Shown here one piece after another: positions 22,595-32,682 of a DNA stretch of 64,000 nt (the stretch's first letter is position 1; every line of letters starts with the position of its first letter). Both the position numbers and the translations under genes were made by a program. This DNA comes from an uncultured Candidatus Altimarinota bacterium (GTDB taxonomy: Bacteria > Patescibacteriota > Gracilibacteria > BD1-5 > UBA6164): positions 62,001-126,000 of the forward strand of contig CALDZK010000010.1 in NCBI GenBank assembly GCA_937944145.1, given 5' to 3'. The notes under the pieces are model-generated. The model had not been told where the DNA came from. It saw only the letters and a program-made list of their open reading frames with translations, and searched no databases.

Positions 22595-23641
22595 CTAGAA
22601 GTCCCAACTTCCCTTCATCGCACTTGATTGTGCATAATTCGTGACCGTTGATTCGAAGAAATTTCCTTTTTCAGAGTTGTTATCCTGCAGTGCTTCGAGA
22701 TGCTTGTATGGATTTGCAACTATCTCTGGATAAAGAGGCTTGAGTCCAAGGAGGTCGAGACGTTTGTTTGAGAGCCATTTTGTATAGTTAGCTGTATTTT
22801 CTGGTGTCATACCGATGATTTTATTTCCCAGAATATGCTGACTCCAAGCTATTTCTTGTTCTACTGCTTCTTTCATCATATCATAGATCATTTGTTCGTC
22901 ATATACTTCTGGAAATTCTACTTTTACTTCTTTGATCATATTTGCAAATATCGTCACATGTGTGAGCTCATCACGTCTGATGTAGTTGATCATTCTATCA
23001 GTTGCAACCATCTTTGTCTGGCTCGCAAGGGTATCAAAAAATGCAAAACCATTGTAGAAGTAGATACTCTCTAGTAGGAAGTTTGCGATAAATCCTCTGA
23101 AGAGATTTTTATCTGTTGGGTTATCTATAAAATCTTGGTAGATCCCTCCGATGAACTCGTTTCTTTCACGGAGGTGTTTGTCTGTTTTGAAGAAATAATA
23201 AATCTCTTCTCTTTCGTTTGAGTCTACTACTGTCTCGAGAATCGTTGCATAACTCTGAGAGTGGATAGCTTCTTGGTATGCCTGAATAGAAAGAATCAGA
23301 TTTACTTCTGGAGCTGTAATATATTCGTTGAAGTTTGGGAGATTCATCGTCTGAATCGAGTCGAGAAATATGAGAAATGAAAGAATTCCCTTATAGGCTC
23401 TTTGCTCTTCTGGTGAAAGAGTTTTGAACTGTACAGCATCATCCCCAAGTCCTTTTACTTTTTCTGGAAGCCAGAAATTTCCTACCATTACTTGATAGAG
23501 ACTCTTTGCCCAGTTATACTTGACTGCATTGAGGTTAAAAAGCCCAGTGGTATTTCCTTTTATAATTCTTCTATCTTGTATATCATCCTTTCCATCAGGA
23601 TTAAAGAGCTCACTTGCCTCTACTTGATTGTCTTTTGCCAT
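22595..23641 (-). CDS. nrdB: Ribonucleoside-diphosphate reductase, beta subunit (class Ia-type)
   Basis: 348 aa. The di-iron and radical residues are visible: Asp94 (FLDSIQ), Glu124, His127 and the radical Tyr131 in EAIHSQSY, a later Glu (LLESIYFY), and the E/H pair in RRDELTH. The radical Tyr is present, so this is a Tyr-radical type and not the Phe-containing class Ic. It supplies the radical for NrdA (26448-29078). None of its 16 glycines is TGA. The C-terminus ends in GSWDF, a plausible NrdA-binding tail. It is separated from nrdA by three other genes. Confidence 0.96.
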   Translation of the reverse strand: MAKDNQVEASELFNPDGKDDIQDRRIIKGNTTGLFNLNAVKYNWAKSLYQVMVGNFWLPEKVKGLGDDAVQFKTLSPEEQRAYKGILSFLIFLDSIQTMNLPNFNEYITAPEVNLILSIQAYQEAIHSQSYATILETVVDSNEREEIYYFFKTDKHLRERNEFIGGIYQDFIDNPTDKNLFRGFIANFLLESIYFYNGFAFFDTLASQTKMVATDRMINYIRRDELTHVTIFANMIKEVKVEFPEVYDEQMIYDMMKEAVEQEIAWSQHILGNKIIGMTPENTANYTKWLSNKRLDLLGLKPLYPEIVANPYKHLEALQDNNSEKGNFFESTVTNYAQSSAMKGSWDF

Positions 23642-23667
23642 CTTTAAATTTACACAAAAAATAAAAA

Positions 23668-23683
23668 GTTCGATATATCGAAC
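23668..23683. promoter_or_regulatory. 16-bp perfect palindrome upstream of nrdB (possible NrdR box)
   Basis: GTTCGATATATCGAAC is a perfect dyad 27 bases upstream of the nrdB ATG, in the promoter region. NrdR boxes are 16-bp palindromes with an ATATAT-like centre, so this fits in length and core, though the flanks differ from the usual ACA/TGT. I saw no second copy in front of nrdA. Confidence 0.4.
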
Positions 23684-23733
23684 ACGCTTAAAGTATTTTA
23701 TAAAAATACTCTAGAATCTCAAGAGTTTTTTAT

Positions 23734-23763
23734 AAAAAGATTACTGAAACAGTAATCTTTTAT
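23734..23763 (-). terminator. Terminator after the aldo/keto reductase operon
   Basis: On the minus strand AAAAGATTACTG-TTT-CAGTAATCTTTTTATA: 12-pair stem and T-rich tail, about 23 bases past the aldo/keto reductase stop. Confidence 0.75.
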
Positions 23764-23785
23764 TATTCCTTTTGTATCGGTATTA

Positions 23786-24664
23786 TTATCCCAGTGGCAC
23801 TGCGTCTGAAACGTGGATCTGAGATGGGAAATCATCTCTTATATGGAGTAGGTCTGAGGATCCTATGTCAAAGCCTAGGGACTCTAGATTTATATCGATA
23901 TGTTCCGTATTTGAAGACTTGAAAAGTGTAGTTACGTTCTTTTGAGACATGAGCCAATTCAAGGCAATAGCTGATTGTCTTTGTTGATACTTCACTGAAA
24001 GAGTAATGATAAATCTACTTCCACTGTTAGCGAGTTTTCAGAGTTCAAGAGGTCTCCAGGCAACCAACATGACATCATTTTTTTGACAATAATCCAAGAG
24101 CCCCGAAGTCTCTGGTTCACGAAAGATAATGTTATAATGTACCTGATTTGCAACTATAGGGTGTTTACTATAACTTTGGGCTTCTATTAGTGTTTCTTTC
24201 GAAAAATTAGAAACTCCTATGTATCGTATATACCCCTCATCTACCAGTTCGTTCATAGCTTTCATAGAATCCTGAAGCGAAAAACTCTGATCTCTCCAGT
24301 GAATATAATAAAGGTCTATGTATTCTATATTCATTCTCTTGAGGCTATTTTTGCAGGCATTTTTGATAGCCTGATAAGAGCAATTATCCCCTCTCACTTT
24401 GCTAGATATAAATAGTTTCTCTCTGTGATATCCAGATATAGCTCCCTGAACCAGCGTCTCACTGTATCCTCAGGCATACATCTCTGCTGTATCTATCGCT
24501 GTAAATCCATTATCTAGGGCATATCGTATAGCAGATATATCGCGATCATCATTATTGTCAGGATCTCGAAAACCCGCAAATCATCACATAGGCCAGGTGC
24601 CTATTCCCAGGGCTGGCATCTCAAAACCATTTTTGAGGGTTTTTGTTGGGATGTTATGTTTCAT
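23786..24664 (-). CDS. Aldo/keto reductase
   Basis: 292 aa. The family order is complete: MPALGIGTWPMGG (TGA TGA at the Gly pair), TAIDTAEMYAGGYSE with catalytic Asp and Tyr, FISSKVRG with catalytic Lys, YIDLYYIHW with His. IRYIGVSNFS and QVHYNIIFREP line the NADPH side. It reduces small carbonyls with NAD(P)H. Its start overlaps the preceding gene's stop by 11 bases, so it is translationally coupled to the unknown protein at 24654-25511. Confidence 0.9.
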
Positions 24665-25511
24665 TATTATTTTGTATAATACGTAAAGCTGGAAATCTAT
24701 GATCTACTTCTTTGAGATGCTCAAACCTCTCCTTAGCAATACTGAGTTTCTCTGAGAGATGCATACGAAATCTCAAAAGTTGCTTTGTATCTCCACTCCA
24801 TCACTCAGACTTTTCTTCGCAATAAGACTTCTTGTTATCCCATAGATATCTTAAAAGTTCTACACCAGGATCCTTAGACTTTGGTGATTTCAAAATGGTT
24901 ATACAGCCCTGCAGCAATCGTATATCTCTCAAAAGAGAGATCCTCTCAGAAGTATAAGCCCCTTCAAGTCATATAATCACTCCTCCTGTATTGACCCTAT
25001 GAAATCCACTCTCATGTGAATACACTTCAAAACCTCCTTCAACTTTTCAAAAAGTATAGATAACTTCTCCTCTACTATTCACAGGAATTTTTTTATACAT
25101 AGATGTCTTTAATCCTAGGGCAAAAGAAACATCTGTTCCTGGAATGTTTTCTAACGATGCAGCTACGAGCAACTCAGATTCAGATACAGAAAGTATTTCT
25201 CTTATAGCTGAGAGCGTCTTGTGTTTTACTATAGATCTGGCTGTCTCAAATGCAAGTAAATATAACTCCAACTCAGAGTTCATTACGTCACCATAGTCCG
25301 CAAAACTATAGTTTTGTTCACTACAAAAAAGTAAAAATTCCCTATATAAAAAGTCTGAACCAAAGATACAATTATAGACATCACCTAAAGTTGCATCTTC
25401 TAGATCTACATCTGGAAGAGAATAATAAAAATCATATACAAATGCTTGAAAATCGTTTTTTTCAAACTTTTCTCAGAGATACGGAGATGTGGATGTATCT
25501 ATGTCTGACAT
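24654..25511 (-). CDS. Unknown protein A (paralogue of 25523-26311)
   Basis: 285 aa, soluble, no signal peptide. The N-terminal half is acidic and aromatic-rich. The middle contains YKKIPVNSRGEVIYTFGKVEGGFEVYSHESGFHRVN in pieces that align with the neighbouring gene. The C-terminal third is helical (LLRFRMHLSEKLSIAKERFEHL). I do not recognise a family. It follows its paralogue by 11 bases and overlaps the aldo/keto reductase, forming a three-gene unit inserted between nrdA and nrdB. Five TGA-Gly codons keep the frame. Confidence 0.75.
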
Positions 25512-25522
25512 AATTTTTTTGT

Positions 25523-26311
25523 TTAAGGTGATGAAACAATACGTGGTTTTGGAAAAATAGCAGGAGTTCTATGAGGGCTGTGATCGTTAGGATCTTCTAC
25601 GAGCTGAGGTTGGTTATATCTAGTATCTCCTGATATCAATAGATCAAATTCTTCTTGAAACTTTTGTATTTCTTGGTATATAGCAAATCTCCTACGAATA
25701 AAAAATGTCTTCCCTTCCTTGCTTGAGTTATAACTATCCTGATTTGAGAGGAGTTTTTGTCACTCCTGCTTTAGCCTCTCTATATCAGCAAGTATACTCT
25801 GTCTATTGTACGTAAAATTTTTCTGTGTTTTGATAATATTCCCATATCTATCAATGTTGTGAAATCATAGTTCGTGGGAATATACATGGAGTCATTGTGG
25901 TATCTCTTTTAGAAAATATACTACGTTCCCCATGTTATTTATAGGGATTATTTTATATACAGCTTCTTTTAAACCTTGCTCAAAAGTGATATTTGTTGTA
26001 GGAATATTATCACTCAGACCAAAAGATTCTCATGTTTCTCTTCTATGAGCATACAGTTCAAAAACTTTCAAATTATGAAAAAGTGTAACATGATCATGCC
26101 TATACACGTTTACCTCTCTCTTGTAGAAAGCTAAGAAATCTCTATATCTGTCATCATTTTCAAGTATATCTCGACTCAAAACATCTATATCAAATTTCCC
26201 AGGATGTACAGCTCAGAGAGAGTCTTTTAAAAAATCCCGAGCTATCCTCACAAAATCTGTATTACTAAGATCTGTGTGTCGAGTCACTTCTGGTGAGAGA
26301 TTGAGTGGCAT
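25523..26311 (-). CDS. Unknown protein B (paralogue of 24654-25511)
   Basis: 262 aa, soluble. It shares with protein A the block YKIIPINNMGNVVYFL...GLHVYSHELGFHNI and an upstream segment 'IP.T...F..GLK...YK'. A coiled-coil-prone stretch follows (SILADIERLKQEGQKLL), and the C-terminus is Pro-rich (HRTPAIFPKPRIVSSP). No known domain is recognised. First gene of the unit after the nrdA terminator. TGA-Gly codons occur in both paralogues at corresponding places (for example before LHVYSHE). Confidence 0.75.
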
Positions 26312-26405
26312 AATTTTATCAAAATGAGATATATTGATTCCATTATATAAAAAGTATTATTATTTATAAATAATTTTTATATGTTATAAAGAAGTATTTT
26401 GATTT

Positions 26406-26435
26406 AAAAAATCTCGGATTATTCCGAGATTTTTT
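26406..26435 (-). terminator. nrdA terminator
   Basis: AAAAAATCTCGGA - short loop - TCCGAGATTTTTT, twelve-pair stem directly after the nrdA stop on the minus strand. Confidence 0.9.
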
Positions 26436-26447
26436 GATTTCTATATT

Positions 26448-29078
26448 TTACCCACTACAACTCTCACAACTCTCAACTTCGAGACTCATACTACGTACAT
26501 AGTACACCGTCTTGATTCCTTGTTTCCAAGCTTTGAGATAATAGTTAAAGAGCTCTACAGGAGAAACTTTTTGAGGGTTGATAATCCACTCAAACGAGAT
26601 AGACTGATCGACCCATTTGTAGATAACAGAGATCATGTCGATAACATCGTTCATGTCCATGTTTACGTATTCCTTGTAATACCAGAAGTTTTCACTATCC
26701 ATATTTGGAGCCACTACGACTGATGGAGCTACTGAGTTGGTTTCGATAAAGTATTTTTTGTATATCGGGAGAAGTGCTGCAGTCGTCCCGACTACTCCTG
26801 CTGTAGAAGTGTTTGGTGCTGGAGCTGTATGGTAGGCAAATCTGAGTCCAGTTTTTTTGATGTCTTTGATGAGTTTTGACCAGTCATCATCTATGTTTGA
26901 ATTCTTTTTGAACCATGCTTCATCTTTTCCCATGATGATTCCTTTTGACCATTCTGACCCTTCATAGAGATCATATGTTCCTCTCTCTGCTGCAAGCTCG
27001 TTTGAAGCTTTTATCGTCTCAAATGCAAACTTTTCCATAAGAGCATCTACGACATCTCTTGCTTCTTGGCTATCATATGCGAGTTTATGTGTTGCCAAAA
27101 ATTCTGCCATACCAAGAAACCCAAGACCTACAGATCTATATTTTTTTGCTGTGAGTTCTGCTTCTTTTATCGGGTAGTAGTTGAGAGTTACGACATTGTC
27201 GAGGATTCTCATCGTGATGTTGGTCACTTTTTCGATGACCTCTGGCTCGTGTACTTTTCCGACATTGATAGACGCAAGGTTACATACTACAGTTTCTCCT
27301 GGTTTATACTTGATAACTACGTTTCCTTCGTCATCTGTCTCTTCTGCTACAAATTCTGGGGCTTTCGTGTTTTGACAGATTTCTGTACAGAGTTGTGTAG
27401 AGTAGATATTTCCTGCATGTTTGTTTGGATTGAGCTTGTTGACTGTATCTCTAAAAAATACATATGGCATACCTGTTTCTACCGTTGCTTTGAGGAATTT
27501 TTTGAAGAGATCTCTAGCTTTTACCGTTTGTTTGAGTTCGAGTTTGTCGTTTTTTTCACATTTGAGATAAAACGCGTCAAACTCCTCGTTGAATTTGTCT
27601 TGGAGTGTCTCTCCACATACATCACGAATTTCTTTTGGACAAAATAGAGTCCAGTCTTCGTCTTGCTCCACTCTACGCATAAACATATCTGGAACTGAGA
27701 TAGCGGGAAATACATCAAATGATTTACGACGGATATCTCCGGTCTCTGTTTGGAGATCAAGAAAGTCATAGATATCTCTATGAAATACATCAAGTGTAAC
27801 TGAGATAGCACCTGCTCTCGCCCCGAGTTGGTTTACAGCAATAGCTGTATCATTAATAACCTTGATCCATGGAGCTACCCCACCAGAAGTTCCTTTTACT
27901 CCTCTGATAGTACCACCCTTACTACGGATATTTCCCATATATACTCCTATACCTCCTCCGAATTTCGATATCTGAGACATGTTTTCTACAGAGTGGTAGA
28001 TCCCTCTGAGATCATCATCGACATTGAGTTTGAAACAACTCGAGAGTTGATGATAGTTCGTTCTTGCATTCAAAAGTGTAGGAGTTGGAAGAGAGATCAT
28101 TCCTTTGGAACAGTACTCATAGATTTTGAGTGCCGTTGCGAGTCTGTTTTCTTTTGCTTCAGGTATTGCGAGAAAAAGTGCAGCTGACATATACATTTCC
28201 TGAGGAAGTTCTTTGACGATACCGTTTGGATTGAGAAGATATCTCTTTTTGTACATCAAAACAGTTGTATAATTGTAGGTGAAGTCTGTTTCTTGTTTGA
28301 GTTTCTTTCCTGCTTTTATGATATCTTCTTCACTATAGTACTCCATAAAGTCTCTGTAGTAGAGTCCTTTCTCTATATATTCTTTCATGAGAGCCAGATA
28401 TGATTTTCCTTTATAAAAATCCTTGATCTCGAGTCCACGGTATTTTGATGCTTCTTTATATACATCGATCATCGCGAGTCTTCCAGCGATATGTTGCCAA
28501 TGGATATTTTCTACACTGATCAGATCTATCGAAGACTTGATCATCATATTGGTAATATCGCTGGTTTTCATTCCGTCAACGATATACTTCCTCAGACTTT
28601 CTTCGAGTTCTTCGTATTTACACATTCTCGCGAGACCAAAAGAAATTCTCTTATAGGTGTTTTTTATCTTTTCTTTACTAAAACTCTCTTTTTTCCCATT
28701 TGATTTGATGATTTTGAGTTTATTTTTTTCTATCTTCTTTTCTACTTCTTCTCTTTGTTTTTCTCTGAGTTTTGATCTATTGTTTCTGTAGATGATAAAT
28801 TCTTTTGCGATGTTGAAGTGACCTGTTTCCATCAGTGTTTGTTCCACGATGTCCTGGATTTCCTCTATCGAGAGTGTTCTCTCTCACTCAGCCTCAACTA
28901 CCAGAGACACGAGATTATCAACTACCCTATCAGCTATCTCATCAACGAAGCTCAGATCGTTATGTTTTGCAGACTCTGCTGCCTTTTCCATAGCTCTTTC
29001 GATACGGGAAATATCAAAAGGAACGAGGTCTCATTCCCTCGTAACAATTACTTTTATGACCGTTTGCTTCTGTTTCAT
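26448..29078 (-). CDS. nrdA: Ribonucleoside-diphosphate reductase, alpha subunit (class Ia)
   Basis: 876 aa from the ATG at 29078. A first ATP-cone (about 1-90) is followed by a second ATP-cone-like block (about 105-215: KIIKSNGKKESFSKEKI, ISVENIHWQHIAGRLA). The catalytic barrel has LSSCFKLNV, STQLCTEI (Asn/Cys/Glu finger loop with Thr for Asn), and CNLASINVG. The radical-path KTVYYVRS and a CESC tail for dithiol reduction are present. Only two TGA codons occur, both in the first ATP-cone. Allosteric control by ATP/dATP is expected. The gene has its own terminator. Confidence 0.96.
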
Positions 29079-29213
29079 ATGACCCAAATTTTGCGTTAAA
29101 AAAATACTAAGAACATGAGAGTAAATCTATCAGAAAAAAAATATTTTGCTACAATTTTTAGAACGTCTTTGTGGAAAAAATGTGCAAAACTCAGGGTGCG
29201 TATTTTAGCATAG

Positions 29214-29246
29214 AAAAAACCGTTATTTTCTAAACGGTTTTTTATT
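29214..29246 (-). terminator. Terminator after ferredoxin
   Basis: AAAAAACCGTT - ATTTTCT - AAACGGTTTTTTATT, symmetrical enough to work on either strand; here it lies between the ferredoxin stop and nrdA. Confidence 0.8.
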
Positions 29247-29330
29247 ATTTTTTAGGGATACTTTTGGACTTATTAATAAAAAATTAATACTCCTTTGAAG
29301 AGGATTCTAAAAAGCGAAGATTATTTTGAA

Positions 29331-29564
29331 CTAATCCCTCCAGCTGATAGCATCAACAGGACATGCTGCTATTGCATCATCGACGTCTTTTCCATCGTAG
29401 TTTTCCAGGGATACTACTTCGCTCTTACCTTCATCATTGAGCTCAAATACATCTCCTGAAATCGCAACACACGCAGAGCACCCAATACAGGTTTCATTTA
29501 CATGTGGAACTGCGATATTTGCTCCTCTGAGTTTTGCTGCTTGCTCGTCTGTAATAATTGTCAT
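29331..29564 (-). CDS. Ferredoxin, single [4Fe-4S] type
   Basis: 77 aa. The cluster ligands are CIGCSAC and AACPVDAISW, the CxxCxxC...CP arrangement of small 3Fe/4Fe ferredoxins (ferredoxin I/Fer4_15-like). The sequence is acidic. All Gly codons are standard (no TGA). It may serve as an electron donor; no partner reductase is in the window. A terminator follows, and the gene is divergent from ybeY. Confidence 0.92.
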   Translation of the reverse strand: MTIITDEQAAKLRGANIAVPHVNETCIGCSACVAISGDVFELNDEGKSEVVSLENYDGKDVDDAIAACPVDAISWRD

Positions 29565-29923
29565 AATTTATATATTTTTAAAAGCTATATTATACATAAA
29601 TATTATATCCTATTTTTACAAAAAATAAAAATAAAAAAAATAGAGCACATCCGAAGATATAGCTCTATATATTTTAAAAGTGTAAGGAATCCGTTTTAAG
29701 GTCAGTCAAAGAGTGTTGTATTCCTTTGTTAAGGTAGGAATTTTGAGAAGCCCGTTATCGTTATGATAACTACCAAGCACTTCCCAGGTGTGTTGTGTGT
29801 GTAAGGAAAAATTATTTGACCTGCCACCACTAAAACAGATGTACCAAGAGTATACTCAGTTTTACTTTGGGTGTAAAGTATATATACTACTCAAAACTAT
29901 AAATAATTTGTACACAATACCCT
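29565..29923. other. Noncoding gap with structured segments
   Basis: No ORF on either strand holds up here. The first part is A/T-rich (ferredoxin promoter side), with TAGAGC...GCTCTA near 29641-29668. From about 29690 to 29840 several complementary segments are nested: GTTTTA-AGGTCA with TGACCT...TAAAAC as a closing stem, CCTT-TGTT-AAGG, and GTTATC-GTTAT-GATAAC. The size (about 150 nt) and layout would suit a small RNA such as 6S, but no diagnostic motif was confirmed. Confidence 0.35.
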
Positions 29924-30349
29924 ATGTTTGGCTACTGTTTCACTTCTTCACCGAGCTTTTCTTATTCAACTGATGTCGTTGACAAGATATTTGAAAGCAT
30001 CTCTAAAAATATAAACACTCCTCAAAATGGAATACTCAATATCGTGTTTGTATCTAGAAACAAGATCCAAGAACTCAATAAGACCTATAGAAAAAAAGAT
30101 AGTCCTACCGATGTCCTCAGTTTTCATTATTATGACGACTTTTCCTGACTATGAGAAGAGGATGTAGCTGGTGAGATAGTTATCTGTGAAGATATACTGA
30201 TAGAGCAAGCACAAAATGAATCAGAACAAGAACTATATATCCTTACTATACACTCTATACTCCACATACTGGGGTATGATCACGAGACTGATGGGGAATA
30301 CGAAGAGATGAGGAAATGGGAGGAGTTTGTTTGGAGAGATATATTCTAA
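29924..30349 (+). CDS. ybeY: rRNA maturation endoribonuclease YbeY
   Basis: 141 aa, standard length. The zinc site HSILHILGYDHE gives His110, His114 and His120. LNKTYRKKDSPTDVLSFHY is the family's conserved 'LN..yr..d.pTDVLSF' block. GEIVIC follows. It acts in 16S rRNA 3'-end maturation and ribosome quality control. One Gly after DDFS is TGA. The gene ends 12 bases before the next one, so the two are probably co-transcribed. Confidence 0.95.
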
Positions 30350-30361
30350 TACATAAAAACG

Positions 30362-31198
30362 ATGTTTACAGCTATTCTATCAACAATAATTACATCTTTT
30401 TCTGATGTATTTTGGAAAAAAAGCCTGAACTATAATCTAGGAGCATCTATACATAGTCTTTGTTCTTATCCTATGTGAATACTGCTTGTATTATACTTTG
30501 CCTCTACTGGATTTGATTTTTTATCCATACATATACTTGCCATAGGAATTGTCGCTATAATACTCTTAATAGACATAATACGAGAACCTATAATCCAACA
30601 AGTCTACAAAGAAGAAAAGATATCAGTTATTATGCCATATCTGAATCTGAACAGAATATTTGTAATCATAGCTTCTTTTTTTCTGTATCAAGATGTCTCA
30701 TATATCTCTTTTGGGATCATTATATGTACCATAATACTTATCGCACTAAGTTCTATAGACATAAAATCTCGAAGACTCCCTAGAAGTTTTTGAAAAATTC
30801 TATTTACAGAATCGTGAAATGCTATATGAATCCTCTTATGAGGATGGCTTATTTTAAATTACTCTGAAATAATATACTTTAATCTATATATTATTCTTGG
30901 AACACTTTTAATCTGATATATAACTCTGAAAAAAAAGCAATTCAAAGATCTTAAATGAGCACCAATAGATTACTGGAAATATAGATTTATCTCTTCACTT
31001 GGGTGGATATCATGGTTTCTATCTCTAGTAGTAATAAAAAATTTATGACTCTCTATATCTATTCTCCTTGGATTCCTAGGTATTGCTAGCACACTTTTTA
31101 TATCCTATGTATTTCTCAAGGATACTCCTTCAAAAAAAGACATTATTCTAACTCTTACAGTGGCTATTCTTATTTGAATCTGATATTATTTTAAATAA
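30362..31198 (+). CDS. DMT-like integral membrane protein
   Basis: 278 aa with about ten hydrophobic helices and short charged loops, the drug/metabolite transporter layout. IIREPIIQQVYKEEKISVIMPYLNLNRIFVIIASFF in the first half resembles EamA helices 3-4. The last half carries GFLGIASTLFISYVFLKDTPS. Ten or so glycines are TGA, heavily used in the C-terminal TM part. Substrate unknown. Placed directly after ybeY. Confidence 0.6.
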
Positions 31199-31205
31199 AC
31201 ACATC

Positions 31206-31805
31206 ATGAAAAATACTGAAAAAGCATTCTTAAGTGAAGAAGAAAGGAAAAAACAACAAAGAAAAAGTGAAGAAGAACTAAAAAAAGAGCAAGAGAAAAT
31301 ACTCAGACTTGAAAAAAAGAAAGAAGTAGTACATGAAGAAGAAGAGGCCTCTAATGATCTACAGAAACTTAGGGATTTTCTAGAGGAGCATATTATAGAT
31401 GATAACTTGGTCGAAAAGGTTATTGAGGGAACAGAAATAGATCACGAAGATATACAGGAAATCTTTGAAAAGATAGATGAGATAGAACAAATAGAGAACA
31501 TTGATGACTACCTTCCTAAAGACATGAGAGTCACCAAAGAAGAGTACGCTGAAGCAACGCACAATGATACAGCATGCGCTACAGTAATCATAAAACTCGA
31601 AAAGTCCCTTACTATCCTATCACAAAATGCAAATCCTCAAGTTGGAGGATCTATCAACTTATTCTCAGGCTTTCTGACCATGCTGGATAAAAATCTTATT
31701 ACCATTCAAGAGCATCATATAGATATGAAAGACTCTCTTCAGGATCCAAAAAACACAAAGTCTGAAAGTATATGGGAGTTAGTGAAAGAGAGTTTTAGGA
31801 GGTAG
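31206..31805 (+). CDS. Coiled-coil hypothetical protein
   Basis: 199 aa. The first 55 residues are highly charged and strongly coiled-coil prone (KKQQRKSEEELKKEQEKI). An acidic middle (EDIQEIFEKIDEIEQ) follows. The C-terminal half is more globular, with TACATVIIKLEKSL and a helix NLFSGFLTMLDKNLI. No signal, TM or known domain; no TGA codon. It starts 7 bases after the transporter stop, so the transcript likely continues from ybeY. Confidence 0.7.
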   Translation: MKNTEKAFLSEEERKKQQRKSEEELKKEQEKILRLEKKKEVVHEEEEASNDLQKLRDFLEEHIIDDNLVEKVIEGTEIDHEDIQEIFEKIDEIEQIENIDDYLPKDMRVTKEEYAEATHNDTACATVIIKLEKSLTILSQNANPQVGGSINLFSGFLTMLDKNLITIQEHHIDMKDSLQDPKNTKSESIWELVKESFRR

Positions 31806-31906
31806 ATCAAAGTAAGAATTCACTATCTATACTAAGATATAATCAGGAGACTCACAAAGGATATGAGAAAATAAAAGTAGGAAAAGATGATTTGGAGAGG
31901 TGCATT

Positions 31907-32538
31907 CTAGTCATTCTTGTCAGAAGTATCTCCTTGTTCTTGCCTTTCCAATATACGTTTTTTACGAAAATATTTCTTACTTGCCAAAAACTTTCTTTTA
32001 AAATTATCATCTTTTAGCATCCTCCTAATAATAGCAGAAAAACTCCTGTTTCTTCATGCCCATAAGTTATTGGATAAAGCTAAAGAGTTTCAAAAAGCAG
32101 ATACTTCGGTATAGATAGCAAGTTTATCAAAAAAAGACCTTTCCCAAAAATCTTCCCAGACTTTTGATGGGATATCTTTTAATGATTCTAAAGGAAACTG
32201 ATTAATTTTTTCTCATACAGTATTTAAAAATTGCTCTTTATTCTCATAAATGTTTATGAGAATACCTACTTTCCCTCGAGTTTCACTTTTTACGGTTTCT
32301 AGATCAGGGACAACAATAAACTCATGTCCTATAATATGTGCAACACTACATGCTACTCCTATCTTGATTATACATACAAGTTTATTTCTCCCCTTCACAT
32401 CAGTTGGAGTCCAGGTTCATTTTCTAAGCGCAGTAAAAACCTTATCTCATATATACACCCCAATATAAACGGTCGTAGCTAATGTTTTTACAACTGGTCA
32501 ATCTTCTTTTTAGTATTTTCTTTCAATAATCTACTCAT
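31907..32538 (-). pseudogene. Unknown protein with an apparent -1 frameshift near its 5' end
   Basis: The main frame (31907 to about 32516) encodes about 200 codons: DGPVVKTLATTVYIG, GTWTPTDVKGRNKLV, HIIGHEFIVVPDLETV, and a basic tail (KRKFLASKKYFRKKR). It has no ATG or good start upstream before a TAA. An ATG at 32538 opens another frame (MSRLLKENTKKK) that would join the main frame by a -1 shift at CTAAAAAGAAG. Either the gene is frameshifted, the assembly lacks or adds a base, or it uses an unusual start. TGA-Gly codons and codon use suggest real coding. Family unrecognised. Confidence 0.5.
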
Positions 32539-32624
32539 AAGTAATATTATAATTTATCATGGTATCTTGTCAACATATTCTACCTCTCCCCTCTACAAAA
32601 CTCTCTATTTTTTCATAAACTGTA

Positions 32625-32655
32625 GGAACAAGATTGCTGCGTACCTCGCAATGAC
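32625..32655. repeat. Fragment of a dispersed repeat (CATTGCGAGG type)
   Basis: The minus strand reads GTCATTGCGAGGTACGCAGCAATCTTGTTC, matching the common intergenic 'CATTGCGAGG...GCAATC' repeat seen in many bacterial genomes. Only one arm is present. It lies just upstream of the PrgI gene. Confidence 0.45.
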
Positions 32656-32682
32656 AGAACCTGATTTCTAGCAACAAAATTT

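Noticed and set aside
27066-27647. Plus-strand ORF of 193 aa inside nrdA
   Set aside because: Cys/Phe-rich shadow of the highly conserved nrdA coding strand.
29641-29850. tmRNA (ssrA) gene next to ybeY, since smpB is present
   Set aside because: No tRNA-like acceptor/T-loop ends or tag-peptide frame could be identified.
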